The notes beneath the pieces were generated by a model. That model did not search any database and was not told the origin of the DNA. It was given only the letters and a program-made list of their open reading frames with translations. From Singulisphaera acidiphila DSM 18658 (GTDB lineage: Bacteria; Planctomycetota; Planctomycetia; Isosphaerales; Isosphaeraceae), in NCBI RefSeq assembly GCF_000242455.2, contig NC_019892.1, forward strand, positions 6,954,744 through 7,018,743: a stretch of DNA of 64,000 nucleotides, written 5' to 3'. Below, piece by piece: positions 18,224-25,902 of this stretch (positions are counted from its first letter, which is position 1; each line of letters opens with the position of its first letter). A program made the translations under genes and the position numbers.

Positions 18224-19348
18224 ATGCGTTTCACGACCTTGATCGCCAAGAATCTGGTGCGCCGCGGCGTCCGAACCATCCTGACGGTCGTCGGGCTGTC
18301 GATCGGAATCGCGGCGGTGGTGGCCATGCTCGGGATTGCCTGGGGCTTCGAACGCTCTTTTCTCGCGATCAACGAGGCGAAGGGAATCGACCTGATGGTG
18401 GTCCGCGCGGGGGTGAGCGATAAGCTGACCAGTAGCCTGGACGAGTCGCTCGCCGGTGAGTTGCAACGGATCCCCGGAGTCCGCGAAGTGGCCGGCTCGT
18501 ACATGGACGTCGTCTCCTTCGAGGATGCGAATCTTGTCAGCGTACTGGTCAATGGCTGGGAGCCGGGAAGTATCCTCTTCCGAGGGATCCGGATTCTTAA
18601 GGGGCGGGCTCTCGTTGCGGGAGACGGTCGAGCGGCCGTCCTCGGGCGGGTCCTGGCGATGAACCTGGGCAAGTCCGTCGGTGATTCGCTCGACGTGGCC
18701 GGCGAGAAATTTCAAGTTGTCGGCATCTTTGAAAGCGATAGCTTGTTCGAGAACGGTGGCTTGATCGTCCCCCGATCGGTCTTGCAAAAGATGATGGGGC
18801 GCGAGGGCAACGTCACCGGGTTCGTCGTGATGGCCACGCCCAACGATCCCATTTCGCTGGAGGCGCTCCGGAAGCGAATCGAAGCCACGATCCCGGGCGT
18901 CGCGGCTGTTCCTTCACGCGACTACGTTCAAGGGGATATCCGGATCCGGATGGTCAAGGCGATGGCTTGGACCACGTCGGCCATTGCCTTGGTCCTCGGC
19001 TCGATCGGTGTGCTCAACACGATGATGATGACCGTCTTCGAGAGGACGGTTGAGATCGGCTTGTTGAGGGCCTTGGGGTGGCGTCGCAAGCGAGTCCTGG
19101 CACTCATCCTCGGCGAGGCGCTCGCCCTCGGGGTTGCTGGCGCAATCTTGGGGGTGCTCCTGGGATATGCGGAAATTCAAATTCTTTCGCGGATGCCCAC
19201 GGCGAGCGGTTTCGTTTCGTCCGACTTCCCTCCGGCCGTGATTGGGGTGGGGCTTGCGCTCGGCGTCGGGCTGAGTCTCCTGGGAGGTGTCTACCCGGCC
19301 CTGAGGGGGGCCGCCATGCAACCAACCGAGGCGCTTCGCCATGAGTGA
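18224..19348 (+). CDS. ABC transporter permease, MacB/FtsX (DevC-like) family
   Basis: 374 residues. One N-terminal membrane helix (~17-38) is followed by a ~210-residue extracytoplasmic MacB-type domain and three C-terminal helices (~250-275, 296-325, 338-362), the usual FtsX layout. The tail (YPALRGAAMQPTEALRHE) is the typical cytoplasmic end of these permeases. It overlaps the ATPase gene by eight bases. Such permeases move lipids or hydrophobic compounds out of the inner membrane. The size and the link to a synthase recall DevC of the heterocyst glycolipid exporter, but there is no DevB-like membrane-fusion gene next to it. Confidence 0.88.
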   Translation: MRFTTLIAKNLVRRGVRTILTVVGLSIGIAAVVAMLGIAWGFERSFLAINEAKGIDLMVVRAGVSDKLTSSLDESLAGELQRIPGVREVAGSYMDVVSFEDANLVSVLVNGWEPGSILFRGIRILKGRALVAGDGRAAVLGRVLAMNLGKSVGDSLDVAGEKFQVVGIFESDSLFENGGLIVPRSVLQKMMGREGNVTGFVVMATPNDPISLEALRKRIEATIPGVAAVPSRDYVQGDIRIRMVKAMAWTTSAIALVLGSIGVLNTMMMTVFERTVEIGLLRALGWRRKRVLALILGEALALGVAGAILGVLLGYAEIQILSRMPTASGFVSSDFPPAVIGVGLALGVGLSLLGGVYPALRGAAMQPTEALRHE

Positions 19349-20021
19349 CGGAACTGATCGAGAACTGCTTCGAGGCGAAGCGCTCACCCGAGTCTATCCT
19401 GACGGAGCGGTTCAAGCGTTGCGTGGGGTATCAGTCACAGTGGCTCCACACGAGTCGGTGGCGATCACTGGGCCGAGCGGGTGCGGCAAAAGCACACTGC
19501 TTCACCTGCTCGGCGGGTTGGACCGGCCGACCTCAGGGGAGGTCTACTTCGAGGGGAACCGGCTGCGCGACCTCGATCTCGATACCTTTCACGCTCGGCG
19601 GATCGGCTTTATCTTCCAGTCGTTCCACCTTCTCCCCACGCTCTCGGCCGCCGAGAATGTGCAAGTGCCGATGTTCGAGGGCCCCTGGCCTTGCCTGGAG
19701 CGCGCCGCGCGCGCCGAACGCCTCCTCGAAGAGGTTGGACTTGCCCATCGCCGCAAGCACTTGCCCAGCCGGCTCTCGGTCGGCGAGCGCCAGCGGGTCG
19801 CGATTGCTCGTGCCCTTGCCAACGAGCCCACCTTGATCCTGGCCGACGAGCCGACCGGGAACCTTGATAGCGTCGCTCAGGCCGAGGTCCTCGAACTGCT
19901 CGACCGGCTCCGCCGCGAACGATCCTTGACGCTGATCATCGTGACCCACAGCCCGGAAGTGGCTGCCTGGGCCGATCGTATCCTCAAGCTTCGTGACGGC
20001 CGTGTTGCCAGTCATGAATGA
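19341..20021 (+). CDS. ABC transporter ATP-binding protein (LolD/MacB/DevA type)
   Basis: 226 residues with all ABC landmarks: Walker A GPSGCGKST (~44-52), Q-loop in FIFQSFHLLPTLSAAENV, signature LSVGERQRVAIARAL (~145), Walker B LILADEPTGNLD (~165), and switch His in VTHSPEVAAW. The signature has LSVGE in place of LSGGE, a mild variation. It pairs with the overlapping permease gene. As the last gene before a 140-base gap and a new exported-protein gene, it probably ends the locus. It should power export of the locus product. Confidence 0.9.
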   Translation: MSDGTDRELLRGEALTRVYPDGAVQALRGVSVTVAPHESVAITGPSGCGKSTLLHLLGGLDRPTSGEVYFEGNRLRDLDLDTFHARRIGFIFQSFHLLPTLSAAENVQVPMFEGPWPCLERAARAERLLEEVGLAHRRKHLPSRLSVGERQRVAIARALANEPTLILADEPTGNLDSVAQAEVLELLDRLRRERSLTLIIVTHSPEVAAWADRILKLRDGRVASHE

Positions 20022-20160
20022 ATGATTGGCTGGATGTGAAAATCGACGACCAAAACGAGGGGAACTCGATCGGGATGCGGTTGCTGGCGCTGCCTGGGCC
20101 TGGCAGACTGGTCCGAATCGAGCAGGGCTGGACCTCTCCTGGTGTCGTCGGAGTTTCACC

Positions 20161-22275
20161 ATGAAGCGAATCGTTTTGAGTCTGGCCGTTTGGGCCATTG
20201 TCGCGGTGCCGAGCGCCCAGGCGCAGTCGACCGAGCAGCCCGCACGCACTGCCTCGTACATTGAGGCGTTTCAGAACCCTGATGGGGGCTTCGCCGCAAA
20301 GCTGGGAGGACCGTCGACCTTGGGGTCGACCTCCTCGGCCATCCGCAGCCTGAAGAATGTCGGGGGCTCGATCCCCGACGTCCTGGCCTGCGTGAGCTAC
20401 GTCAAGTCCTGCCGCGATTCCGAGAGTGGTGGTTTTGCCCCGACTCCCGGCGGCAAGCCCGACGTCCGAACGACGGCCGTCGGCCTGATGGCCGTGGCCG
20501 AGCTCTTGATTGCCGATGAGGAAACGTCGGCCGCCGCGATCGGCTATTTCTCGAAGAACGTCAAGGATTTCGAGGACATCCGGATCGCGGTTGCCGGTCT
20601 CGAGTCGATCAAAAAGACCGCACCCGAGTTCGCGAAGTGGACCAAGCAAATCGAGGAAATGCGGAACCAAGACGGCACCTTCGGGCAAGGGGCTGGTCAG
20701 GCCCGTGACACCGGAGGCGCTGTGGCCGCCTTGCTCCGAATGGGCGTCGAGCTCGACAAACGCGAGGCCGTGCTGGCGGCGCTGCGGGCCGGCCAGAGGA
20801 GCGACGGAGCCTGGTCAAAGGCGGAAGGACCTTCGGACCTCGAGGCAACCTATCGGATTATGCGGGCCTTTTTCATGCTCAAAGAGGCTCCCGACCTCGA
20901 CGCGGTTCGCGGCTTCATCGACCGTTGCCGAAAGGATGATGGGAGCTACTCGTCCGCGCCTGGCGGCCCAGGTGACCTGGGAGGCACGTACTACGCCACG
21001 ACGGTCCTCCGCTGGGTCAAGATCCTTGGAGGGGAACCGGGGCTCGTCGAGACGGTTGGGTTCGTACCGTTGTTCAACGGCAAGGACCTCACCGGTTGGG
21101 AAGGGGATACGTCTCTCTGGTCGGCTCGCGAGGGTATGCTCGTGGGTACATCTCCGGGCATCAAGCACAACGACTTCCTCGCCACTGAGAAGTCTTATGG
21201 TGACTTCATCCTCAAGTTCTCCTTCCGGCTCAACGGAGCCGCTGGAAGCAACAGCGGCGTCCAGTTCCGGAGCGTTCGCATCCCGGGTCACGAGATGTCG
21301 GGCTACCAGGCTGACATTGGCGAGAACTACTGGGGATGTCTGTACGACGAGTCGAGGCGCAACAAAGTCCTCGAGAAGGCGTCACCCAAGGCGCTCGAGG
21401 CCCTTCACAAAACTGGCTGGAACCACTACGTCATCCGCGCCATCGGCCGCAAGATCGTCATAACGCTTAACGGAGTTAACTCGGTCACTTATGTAGAACC
21501 GGACGAGACGATTGCGCGAACCGGCCGAATCGGACTTCAGATTCATGCCGGTGGTCCCATGGTCATTCAGTTCAAGGATCTCCTGATTCAAGCCTTACCC
21601 GAGCCGACTGCCGATCGACCGGCGGAACCAGGCTTCCACCTGCGGACCATCAAGACTGATGATGGGGAGCGGAAGTACTCGGTCTCGCTTCCTCCAGGCT
21701 ACGACGGGTCGAAGGAATTCCCGGTCGTCATGTTCTTGCATGGCTCGGGAGAGCGCGGCGACGACGGAATCATTTCGGCCCAGGTGGGCCTCGGTTCCGC
21801 CGTGTTCGGCAGGCCGGAGGATTATCCGTTCATCGCGGTTTATCCGCAGGCGAGAAAGTCGTGGAAAGCCGATTCGGAAGACAGCAAGGCGGCTCTCGCA
21901 GCCCTGGACGACGTGTTGAAGAATTACAAGGCTGACCCGAAGCGAGTGGCCCTCACCGGACTCTCCATGGGCGGATCCGGCTCGTGGGATCTGGCGGCTG
22001 CGCAACCCGAGCGCTTCGTGGCCGTGGTACCGATCTGCGGGCAGGGCGAGGTGGGGTCGGCCGCGAAACTGAAGTCGGTTCCGGTCTGGGTCGTCGTCGG
22101 CGATGCCGATGGTCAAAAGACCGTGATCAATGCTCGAGAAATGACCCAGGCTCTTCGCGACGCGGGGGCCAAGGTCCATGAGACCGAGTATCGAGGTGTC
22201 CCTCACAACAGTTGGGATCGCGCCTACAACGATCCGGCGCTCCTCAAATGGCTGACGGGTCACCTCACGCGCTAA
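20161..22275 (+). CDS. Exported three-domain protein: prenyltransferase-like repeats, DUF1080, esterase
   Basis: 704 residues from ATG 20161, which begins a clean signal peptide (MKRIVLSLAVWAIVAVPSAQAQ). Residues ~25-300 carry alpha/alpha repeats of the prenyltransferase/squalene-cyclase fold (FQNPDGGFAAKLGG, MRNQDGTFGQGAG-like units). Residues ~310-500 are a 3-keto-disaccharide hydrolase (DUF1080) domain: PLFNGKDLTGWEG, SNSGVQFRS, GWNHYVIRA. Residues ~505-704 are an esterase/hydrolase domain with the nucleophile in GLSMGGSGSWD, plus VFLHGSGERG-like and VPHNSWDRAY motifs. Such proteins are common in Planctomycetota and are thought to act on polysaccharides in the periplasm. It reads as an independent unit; the upstream in-frame extension lacks a signal peptide and was rejected. 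Confidence 0.85.
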   Translation: MKRIVLSLAVWAIVAVPSAQAQSTEQPARTASYIEAFQNPDGGFAAKLGGPSTLGSTSSAIRSLKNVGGSIPDVLACVSYVKSCRDSESGGFAPTPGGKPDVRTTAVGLMAVAELLIADEETSAAAIGYFSKNVKDFEDIRIAVAGLESIKKTAPEFAKWTKQIEEMRNQDGTFGQGAGQARDTGGAVAALLRMGVELDKREAVLAALRAGQRSDGAWSKAEGPSDLEATYRIMRAFFMLKEAPDLDAVRGFIDRCRKDDGSYSSAPGGPGDLGGTYYATTVLRWVKILGGEPGLVETVGFVPLFNGKDLTGWEGDTSLWSAREGMLVGTSPGIKHNDFLATEKSYGDFILKFSFRLNGAAGSNSGVQFRSVRIPGHEMSGYQADIGENYWGCLYDESRRNKVLEKASPKALEALHKTGWNHYVIRAIGRKIVITLNGVNSVTYVEPDETIARTGRIGLQIHAGGPMVIQFKDLLIQALPEPTADRPAEPGFHLRTIKTDDGERKYSVSLPPGYDGSKEFPVVMFLHGSGERGDDGIISAQVGLGSAVFGRPEDYPFIAVYPQARKSWKADSEDSKAALAALDDVLKNYKADPKRVALTGLSMGGSGSWDLAAAQPERFVAVVPICGQGEVGSAAKLKSVPVWVVVGDADGQKTVINAREMTQALRDAGAKVHETEYRGVPHNSWDRAYNDPALLKWLTGHLTR

Positions 22276-22364
22276 TTCTCAATGAGCCTTGACTCCCAAG
22301 AGCGTTGTGCTCATCAGGGCTCTTTTGTCTTTCTTTCCGATCACGAACCAGGAGCCCTCTCCCC

Positions 22365-23432
22365 ATGCGAGTCACTCGTTGGTGGTTCGAGCGAAGCGTG
22401 CTCACGATCAGTCTCGGACTTCTGGGCCTCTTGTCATTGCCTCTTCACGCATTGAGTGACGAGGCACCCGTAGAGTCGAAGGAGGGAGGCAGCCATATTG
22501 TCGATTCGGCACATATGTTCGATCCACTGCTCGTGTCCCTCATGAACGCCGACCTCGCAACGGAGTCGAAGCTCACGAAGGTTCCCATCTTGATTGAGAC
22601 CGTGGACACGCTCGACGGCAAGACCATTGATGAAGCCATCAGGCAGAAAGAGTTGCCCCCTCAGCAGGATGGGATCTATATCCTTCTTGCGAAGAAAGAG
22701 AAGAAAATCGAGGTCCGCGTTGCCAAGCCGTTTGAGAGTGTCATTGGCGAATCGGAACGGAAGGGAATTCGCGACGCCTTTATCGAGGGGCTTCGCAAGG
22801 GGAAACCCGAGGAAGCGGTCAGCCAAGGCGTGAGAACTCTCAACCGTGCGCTTCGCAGAGTCAGAAAGACCGAGCTGGCGCCGGAACCCGCGACTGTGGA
22901 ATCATCACCAAAGAATCCGGCCGCTCATCATGGTTCCTCACTCGTCGTGCGCAATCAGGTGAAGCTCGCTCTCTCAGGTGCAAGGCTCATTCTTGAGGGG
23001 GCCGAAGCCAAGGCGAGTGAGCTGGGCCTGAAGGTCAATATTGCGGTCGTGGACGACGGAGGACATCTCCTCGCCTTCGCCCGGATGGATGGAGCGCGAC
23101 CCGCCAGTGGTTATACCTCCATCACCAAGGCCACGACTGCGGCCACGTTCCGGCAGGAGACCGGCCCGTCGCCTCGGGGGACGACCACACCCGACCCCCT
23201 GCTTAATCTCAGCTTGCAGAACGCGGCCGCTGCCAGCGGTGGCAAGCTCACCACCCTGTTCGGTGGGGTTCCCGTGATCGTTGACGATCAAGTGATCGGG
23301 GGCGTAGGAGTGGGAGGCGGGACCGGCGAGCAGGATGCCATCGTCGCCAAGGCAGGGATTGAGGCCTTCCTCAGCGAGCTCAAAGAAAAGCAGAGCCCGC
23401 CCCCTTCGGAAACGAAAACAACTCAGCCTTGA
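22365..23432 (+). CDS. Exported TPM-domain / HbpS-GlcG-domain fusion
   Basis: 355 residues from ATG 22365 (ribosome-binding site CAGGAG just upstream). An N-terminal signal peptide ends near LHALSDEAP. Residues ~40-190 resemble a TPM domain (IVDSAHMF, DGIYILLAKKEKKIEVRV, GKPEEAVSQGV). Residues ~215-345 resemble the GlcG/HbpS (DUF336) fold: LKVNIAVVDDGGHLLAFARMD, KATTAATF, GGVPVIVDDQVIGGVGVGGG. TPM domains occur in proteins linked to membrane-protein turnover, and HbpS-like domains bind haem or act as redox sensors. Joining them is unusual, and the function is unknown. It is convergent with ispH, with a strong shared terminator between them. Confidence 0.75.
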   Translation: MRVTRWWFERSVLTISLGLLGLLSLPLHALSDEAPVESKEGGSHIVDSAHMFDPLLVSLMNADLATESKLTKVPILIETVDTLDGKTIDEAIRQKELPPQQDGIYILLAKKEKKIEVRVAKPFESVIGESERKGIRDAFIEGLRKGKPEEAVSQGVRTLNRALRRVRKTELAPEPATVESSPKNPAAHHGSSLVVRNQVKLALSGARLILEGAEAKASELGLKVNIAVVDDGGHLLAFARMDGARPASGYTSITKATTAATFRQETGPSPRGTTTPDPLLNLSLQNAAAASGGKLTTLFGGVPVIVDDQVIGGVGVGGGTGEQDAIVAKAGIEAFLSELKEKQSPPPSETKTTQP

Positions 23433-23443
23433 GCCTTTAGTTG

Positions 23444-23478
23444 TGAGGGATTCCCGACAATGGGTCGGGAATCCCTCA
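23444..23478. terminator. Bidirectional hairpin terminator
   Basis: Perfect 15-bp stem (TGAGGGATTCCCGAC, loop AATGG, then its complement) lying between the stop codons of two convergent genes. T-rich bases flank it only weakly, but position and stem strength fit a terminator for both sides. Confidence 0.75.
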
Positions 23479-23509
23479 TAATCGTGCTCACTTCAGAAGC
23501 GATGGCCGG

Positions 23510-24364
23510 TCAGGCTTCAACGTTTACCGTCATCTGCAACATCGCGTGATGGACTTCGTCGATGGTCGAGTCGAGTGTTGAAGTTCCTGCGGTGAGGCCG
23601 ATATTCTCAAAACGCGAGAGCCACTCGGGGTCGAGATCGTTCGGTCCCTGAACATGGATTGAGGGGATCCCACGTTCTTGGCAGAGCTTGGCGAGCTCGC
23701 GGGTGTTGTTGGAGTTCCTCCCCCCAACGACGACCATCGCCTCGACCTGGTCGAGGAGTCGCTCCAACGAGCGTTGGTGTTCCTTGGTGGGCAAGCAGAC
23801 GGTATCCACAAATCGGATCTCGGCGTCGGGGTTATCCCGGGCGATCGCCTCGCGGATTCGTTCGACGGTCCGCGCAGGGGCGGTTGTCTGGCAGACGATC
23901 CCGAGCCGGTCGGCAGGATAGCGTTTGACCTCGTCTTCCGTCGAAACGACGTCAAACCGCTCGAGATCTTCGATAATCCCTTGAACCTCCACGTGTCCAC
24001 GACGACCGATCAGCACCACGAAGTAGCCCTGCTTCTGTAAGTTGAGGGCGGCCTGGTGGACCCGAGTGACCAGAGGACAGGTGGTGTCGACGATCCGTTT
24101 CCCGGCGTCGGCCAGTCGTGACCGCTCGCGATCGCTGACCCCGTGCGCGGTAATGAGCACGACTGGGGTCTCCGGGACCTCCTGACGTGAGGTCTCATCG
24201 GTCATGGCGAATCCGCTCGCATCGAGCTGGACCAGCACCGTCTCATTGTGAACCAATTGCCCGTGAATGGTCACCGACCGCGGATCGGGAATATTGTTGA
24301 TAATCTTGAGCGCATCTCTCACACCAAAGCACATTCCCATGACTTCCGCTCGAACGACCTTCAT
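23510..24364 (-). CDS. ispH: 4-hydroxy-3-methylbut-2-enyl diphosphate reductase
   Basis: 284 residues. Last enzyme of the MEP isoprenoid pathway, converting HMBPP to IPP and DMAPP with a [4Fe-4S] cluster. The three cluster cysteines are visible in GMCFGV, TTCPLV and DTVCLPT, along with the substrate-contact motifs HGQLVHN, GHVEVQGI, and GGRNSNNT. The ATG at 24364 has a strong ribosome-binding site (GGGAGG) and gives the family-typical start MKVVRAEVMG; an upstream extension would cross the operator and is rejected. Its promoter overlaps a palindrome shared with the regulator operon upstream, so it is probably controlled by that regulator. Confidence 0.95.
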   Translation of the reverse strand: MKVVRAEVMGMCFGVRDALKIINNIPDPRSVTIHGQLVHNETVLVQLDASGFAMTDETSRQEVPETPVVLITAHGVSDRERSRLADAGKRIVDTTCPLVTRVHQAALNLQKQGYFVVLIGRRGHVEVQGIIEDLERFDVVSTEDEVKRYPADRLGIVCQTTAPARTVERIREAIARDNPDAEIRFVDTVCLPTKEHQRSLERLLDQVEAMVVVGGRNSNNTRELAKLCQERGIPSIHVQGPNDLDPEWLSRFENIGLTAGTSTLDSTIDEVHHAMLQMTVNVEA

Positions 24365-24386
24365 GATGCCTCCCTTATCTCGATCA

Positions 24387-24415
24387 CCGGAAGCTTTGCA
24401 TTGCAAAGTTTCCGG
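24387..24415 (-). promoter_or_regulatory. Palindromic operator over the putative ispH promoter
   Basis: 29-base near-perfect palindrome (14-bp arms, one mismatch, central T) with core CTTTGCATTGCAAAG at 24394-24408. On the minus strand TTGAAG, a 17-base spacer and TGCAAT form -35/-10 boxes, and the -10 sits in the middle of the palindrome. The same arrangement is found at 25516-25530 in front of the regulator operon. Confidence 0.6.
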
Positions 24416-24450
24416 CAGCATTCTTCAATGGGTGATTCACCCGGTTTGTT

Positions 24451-24843
24451 TCAGGCAGGGAACCAGCCCTCGGCGAGAGAGCTTGCCGGCGTTGGCGCCG
24501 TTTTGGCGGCGGTGAGTGCGTCGGCGACCACATTTTCCAGGACATTGATATAGTCGAGAAAGCGCCGTCGCCCTTCCTCGGTGAGTCGGCAAAGCGTCTG
24601 GGGCCGATTCTGTTGGAATCCTTTCCAGACCTCGAGGAGTCCTGCCTCGTGGAGGACTTGCAGGTGTCGGCTCAAGTTGCCGTCGGTCAAGGCGCACAGT
24701 TCTTTCAGGTCGGCGAAGACAAGTCCCTTGGGATGAGTCACGAGCGAGGTCATGATCCCGAGCCGAGCCTTCTCATGAAATACGCGTTCGAGGCCGTCGT
24801 AGGCGAATCGGCCTGACGACTCATCATCCTTTGCTTTACGCAT
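24451..24843 (-). CDS. Winged-helix transcriptional regulator
   Basis: 130 residues. A winged-helix DNA-binding fold is apparent: FADLKELCALTDGNLSRHLQVLHEAGLLEVWK gives helix-turn-helix and wing, followed by RPQTLCRLTEEGRRRFLDYINVLENVV and a dimer-forming C-terminal helix. It belongs to the ArsR/MarR-like small regulators that act on homologous palindromes. No Cys-based metal site of classical ArsR type is visible. The start overlaps the end of the membrane-protein gene by eight bases, so the two are translationally coupled. It probably binds the palindromes at 25516-25530 (own operon) and 24394-24408 (ispH); this is inferred from position only. Confidence 0.85.
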   Translation of the reverse strand: MRKAKDDESSGRFAYDGLERVFHEKARLGIMTSLVTHPKGLVFADLKELCALTDGNLSRHLQVLHEAGLLEVWKGFQQNRPQTLCRLTEEGRRRFLDYINVLENVVADALTAAKTAPTPASSLAEGWFPA

Positions 24844-25444
24844 CGCGACACTCCAATGTGCGATAGAGCACGGCCGCCGCGAGCAACTGGCCGATCCCGA
24901 AGGGAAGGCCCATGGCCCATGGCGAGAGGGCGTACTCTCCGTGTGCCAGTGCCAGGCACGCGAGTCCGGTGGCGAGATAAAAGACAGCCACCCCGAACGT
25001 GGCGCGGGGCAGGAGGCGACACGAGGCGAAAACTCCCAGGCTGAAGAGGATTTGCCAGAGGCCGGGCAACATCCAGAGGGCTTCGGGGGCGAACCGGATC
25101 AGCACAAACGTGAGGAGCCCCCCCGCGACCAGACAGGGGATGAACTGCTCGACCGCCAGCCAGGTGATCTCGCGCGTCCAGGGTGATGCCGAATTGCGAA
25201 CCCGGATCACCATCTCGGCACCGGCCGCCACCGCGCTAATCACGGCCGCGCCGATCCAGAGACCGAGATACCCCGACAATTCCTGGGCCGGCTCGCGGAT
25301 CCAGGCCACCTGAAATCCGGCGGTTGCCAGGGCAAGAACCCCCGAAAAGGCGACCGGCATTGCGCGGAAGCCACGAAATACCTCCGTCCGTGCCATTTGC
25401 AGGCGGATCTCGGAGATCTGGGTTAACGCATCCCTAAGTTCCAT
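24836..25444 (-). CDS. Multipass membrane protein coupled to the regulator
   Basis: 202 residues from ATG 25444 (MELRDALTQISEIRLQMART). A short cytoplasmic helical start is followed by about six hydrophobic segments arranged as membrane helices (VAFSGVLALATAGFQVAW, YLGLWIGAAVISAVAAG, PCLVAGGLLTFVLIRF, WMLPGLWQILFSLGVF, and two more). No catalytic motifs are seen. Pairing of a membrane protein of this kind with a small winged-helix regulator recurs in bacteria, and the membrane partner may sense or respond to a membrane signal. Function unknown. Confidence 0.75.
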   Translation of the reverse strand: MELRDALTQISEIRLQMARTEVFRGFRAMPVAFSGVLALATAGFQVAWIREPAQELSGYLGLWIGAAVISAVAAGAEMVIRVRNSASPWTREITWLAVEQFIPCLVAGGLLTFVLIRFAPEALWMLPGLWQILFSLGVFASCRLLPRATFGVAVFYLATGLACLALAHGEYALSPWAMGLPFGIGQLLAAAVLYRTLECRDA

Positions 25445-25513
25445 GGAGCGCCGTGTCTCTCGAGACCAAAAAGAATAGGGCGAAGAATCAACTCGCCGGT
25501 TCCATTTCCTATT

Positions 25514-25550
25514 CGCTTTGTATCGTAAAGCGTCCACTGGCTGACGTCAA
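25514..25550 (-). promoter_or_regulatory. Promoter with embedded palindromic operator, regulator operon
   Basis: On the minus strand TTGACG (25545-25550), 17 bases, then TACGAT (25522-25527). The -10 lies inside CTTTGTATCGTAAAG (25516-25530, extended to CGC..GCG), which matches the ispH palindrome at most positions (consensus CTTTGYATYGYAAAG). It lies ~70 bases upstream of the membrane-protein start, in good position for autoregulation. Confidence 0.65.
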
Positions 25551-25902
25551 GCATCGACGGAATATTTTACCAGCCCGTCGCAGTTTTCAACCCCCTCGGA
25601 TCGAAGGTTGGGATGATGGTTCGGCGATCCCCTTTGATCGTGGAGTATTGATGTTTTTCAAACCGTTGATGAGTCGAGGGGCGTGAGTCCGTCAACGATT
25701 GGCTACCGTCATCGGTCCGCTCGCGACCTGGAGTCATTTGCAGGTCGACTGGATCTCTACTCCCTCCGTGACCAGCCCAAGAGTCCCCCTAAAATCCGGA
25801 TTATCGACAAACTCTCACAAAATGGAACTCCGCATCCGATATTCACAAGAGGCGTGATGATGTCAGTGGCCTCATCGATCACCTCCAGCTTTTTGGGGAC
25901 TC
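25551..25902. other. Non-coding gap between divergent genes
   Basis: About 350 bases between the regulator promoter and the porin gene. AT-richer than the genes, with no credible coding frame. It should contain the porin promoter and leader; no convincing box pair was found. Confidence 0.4.
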
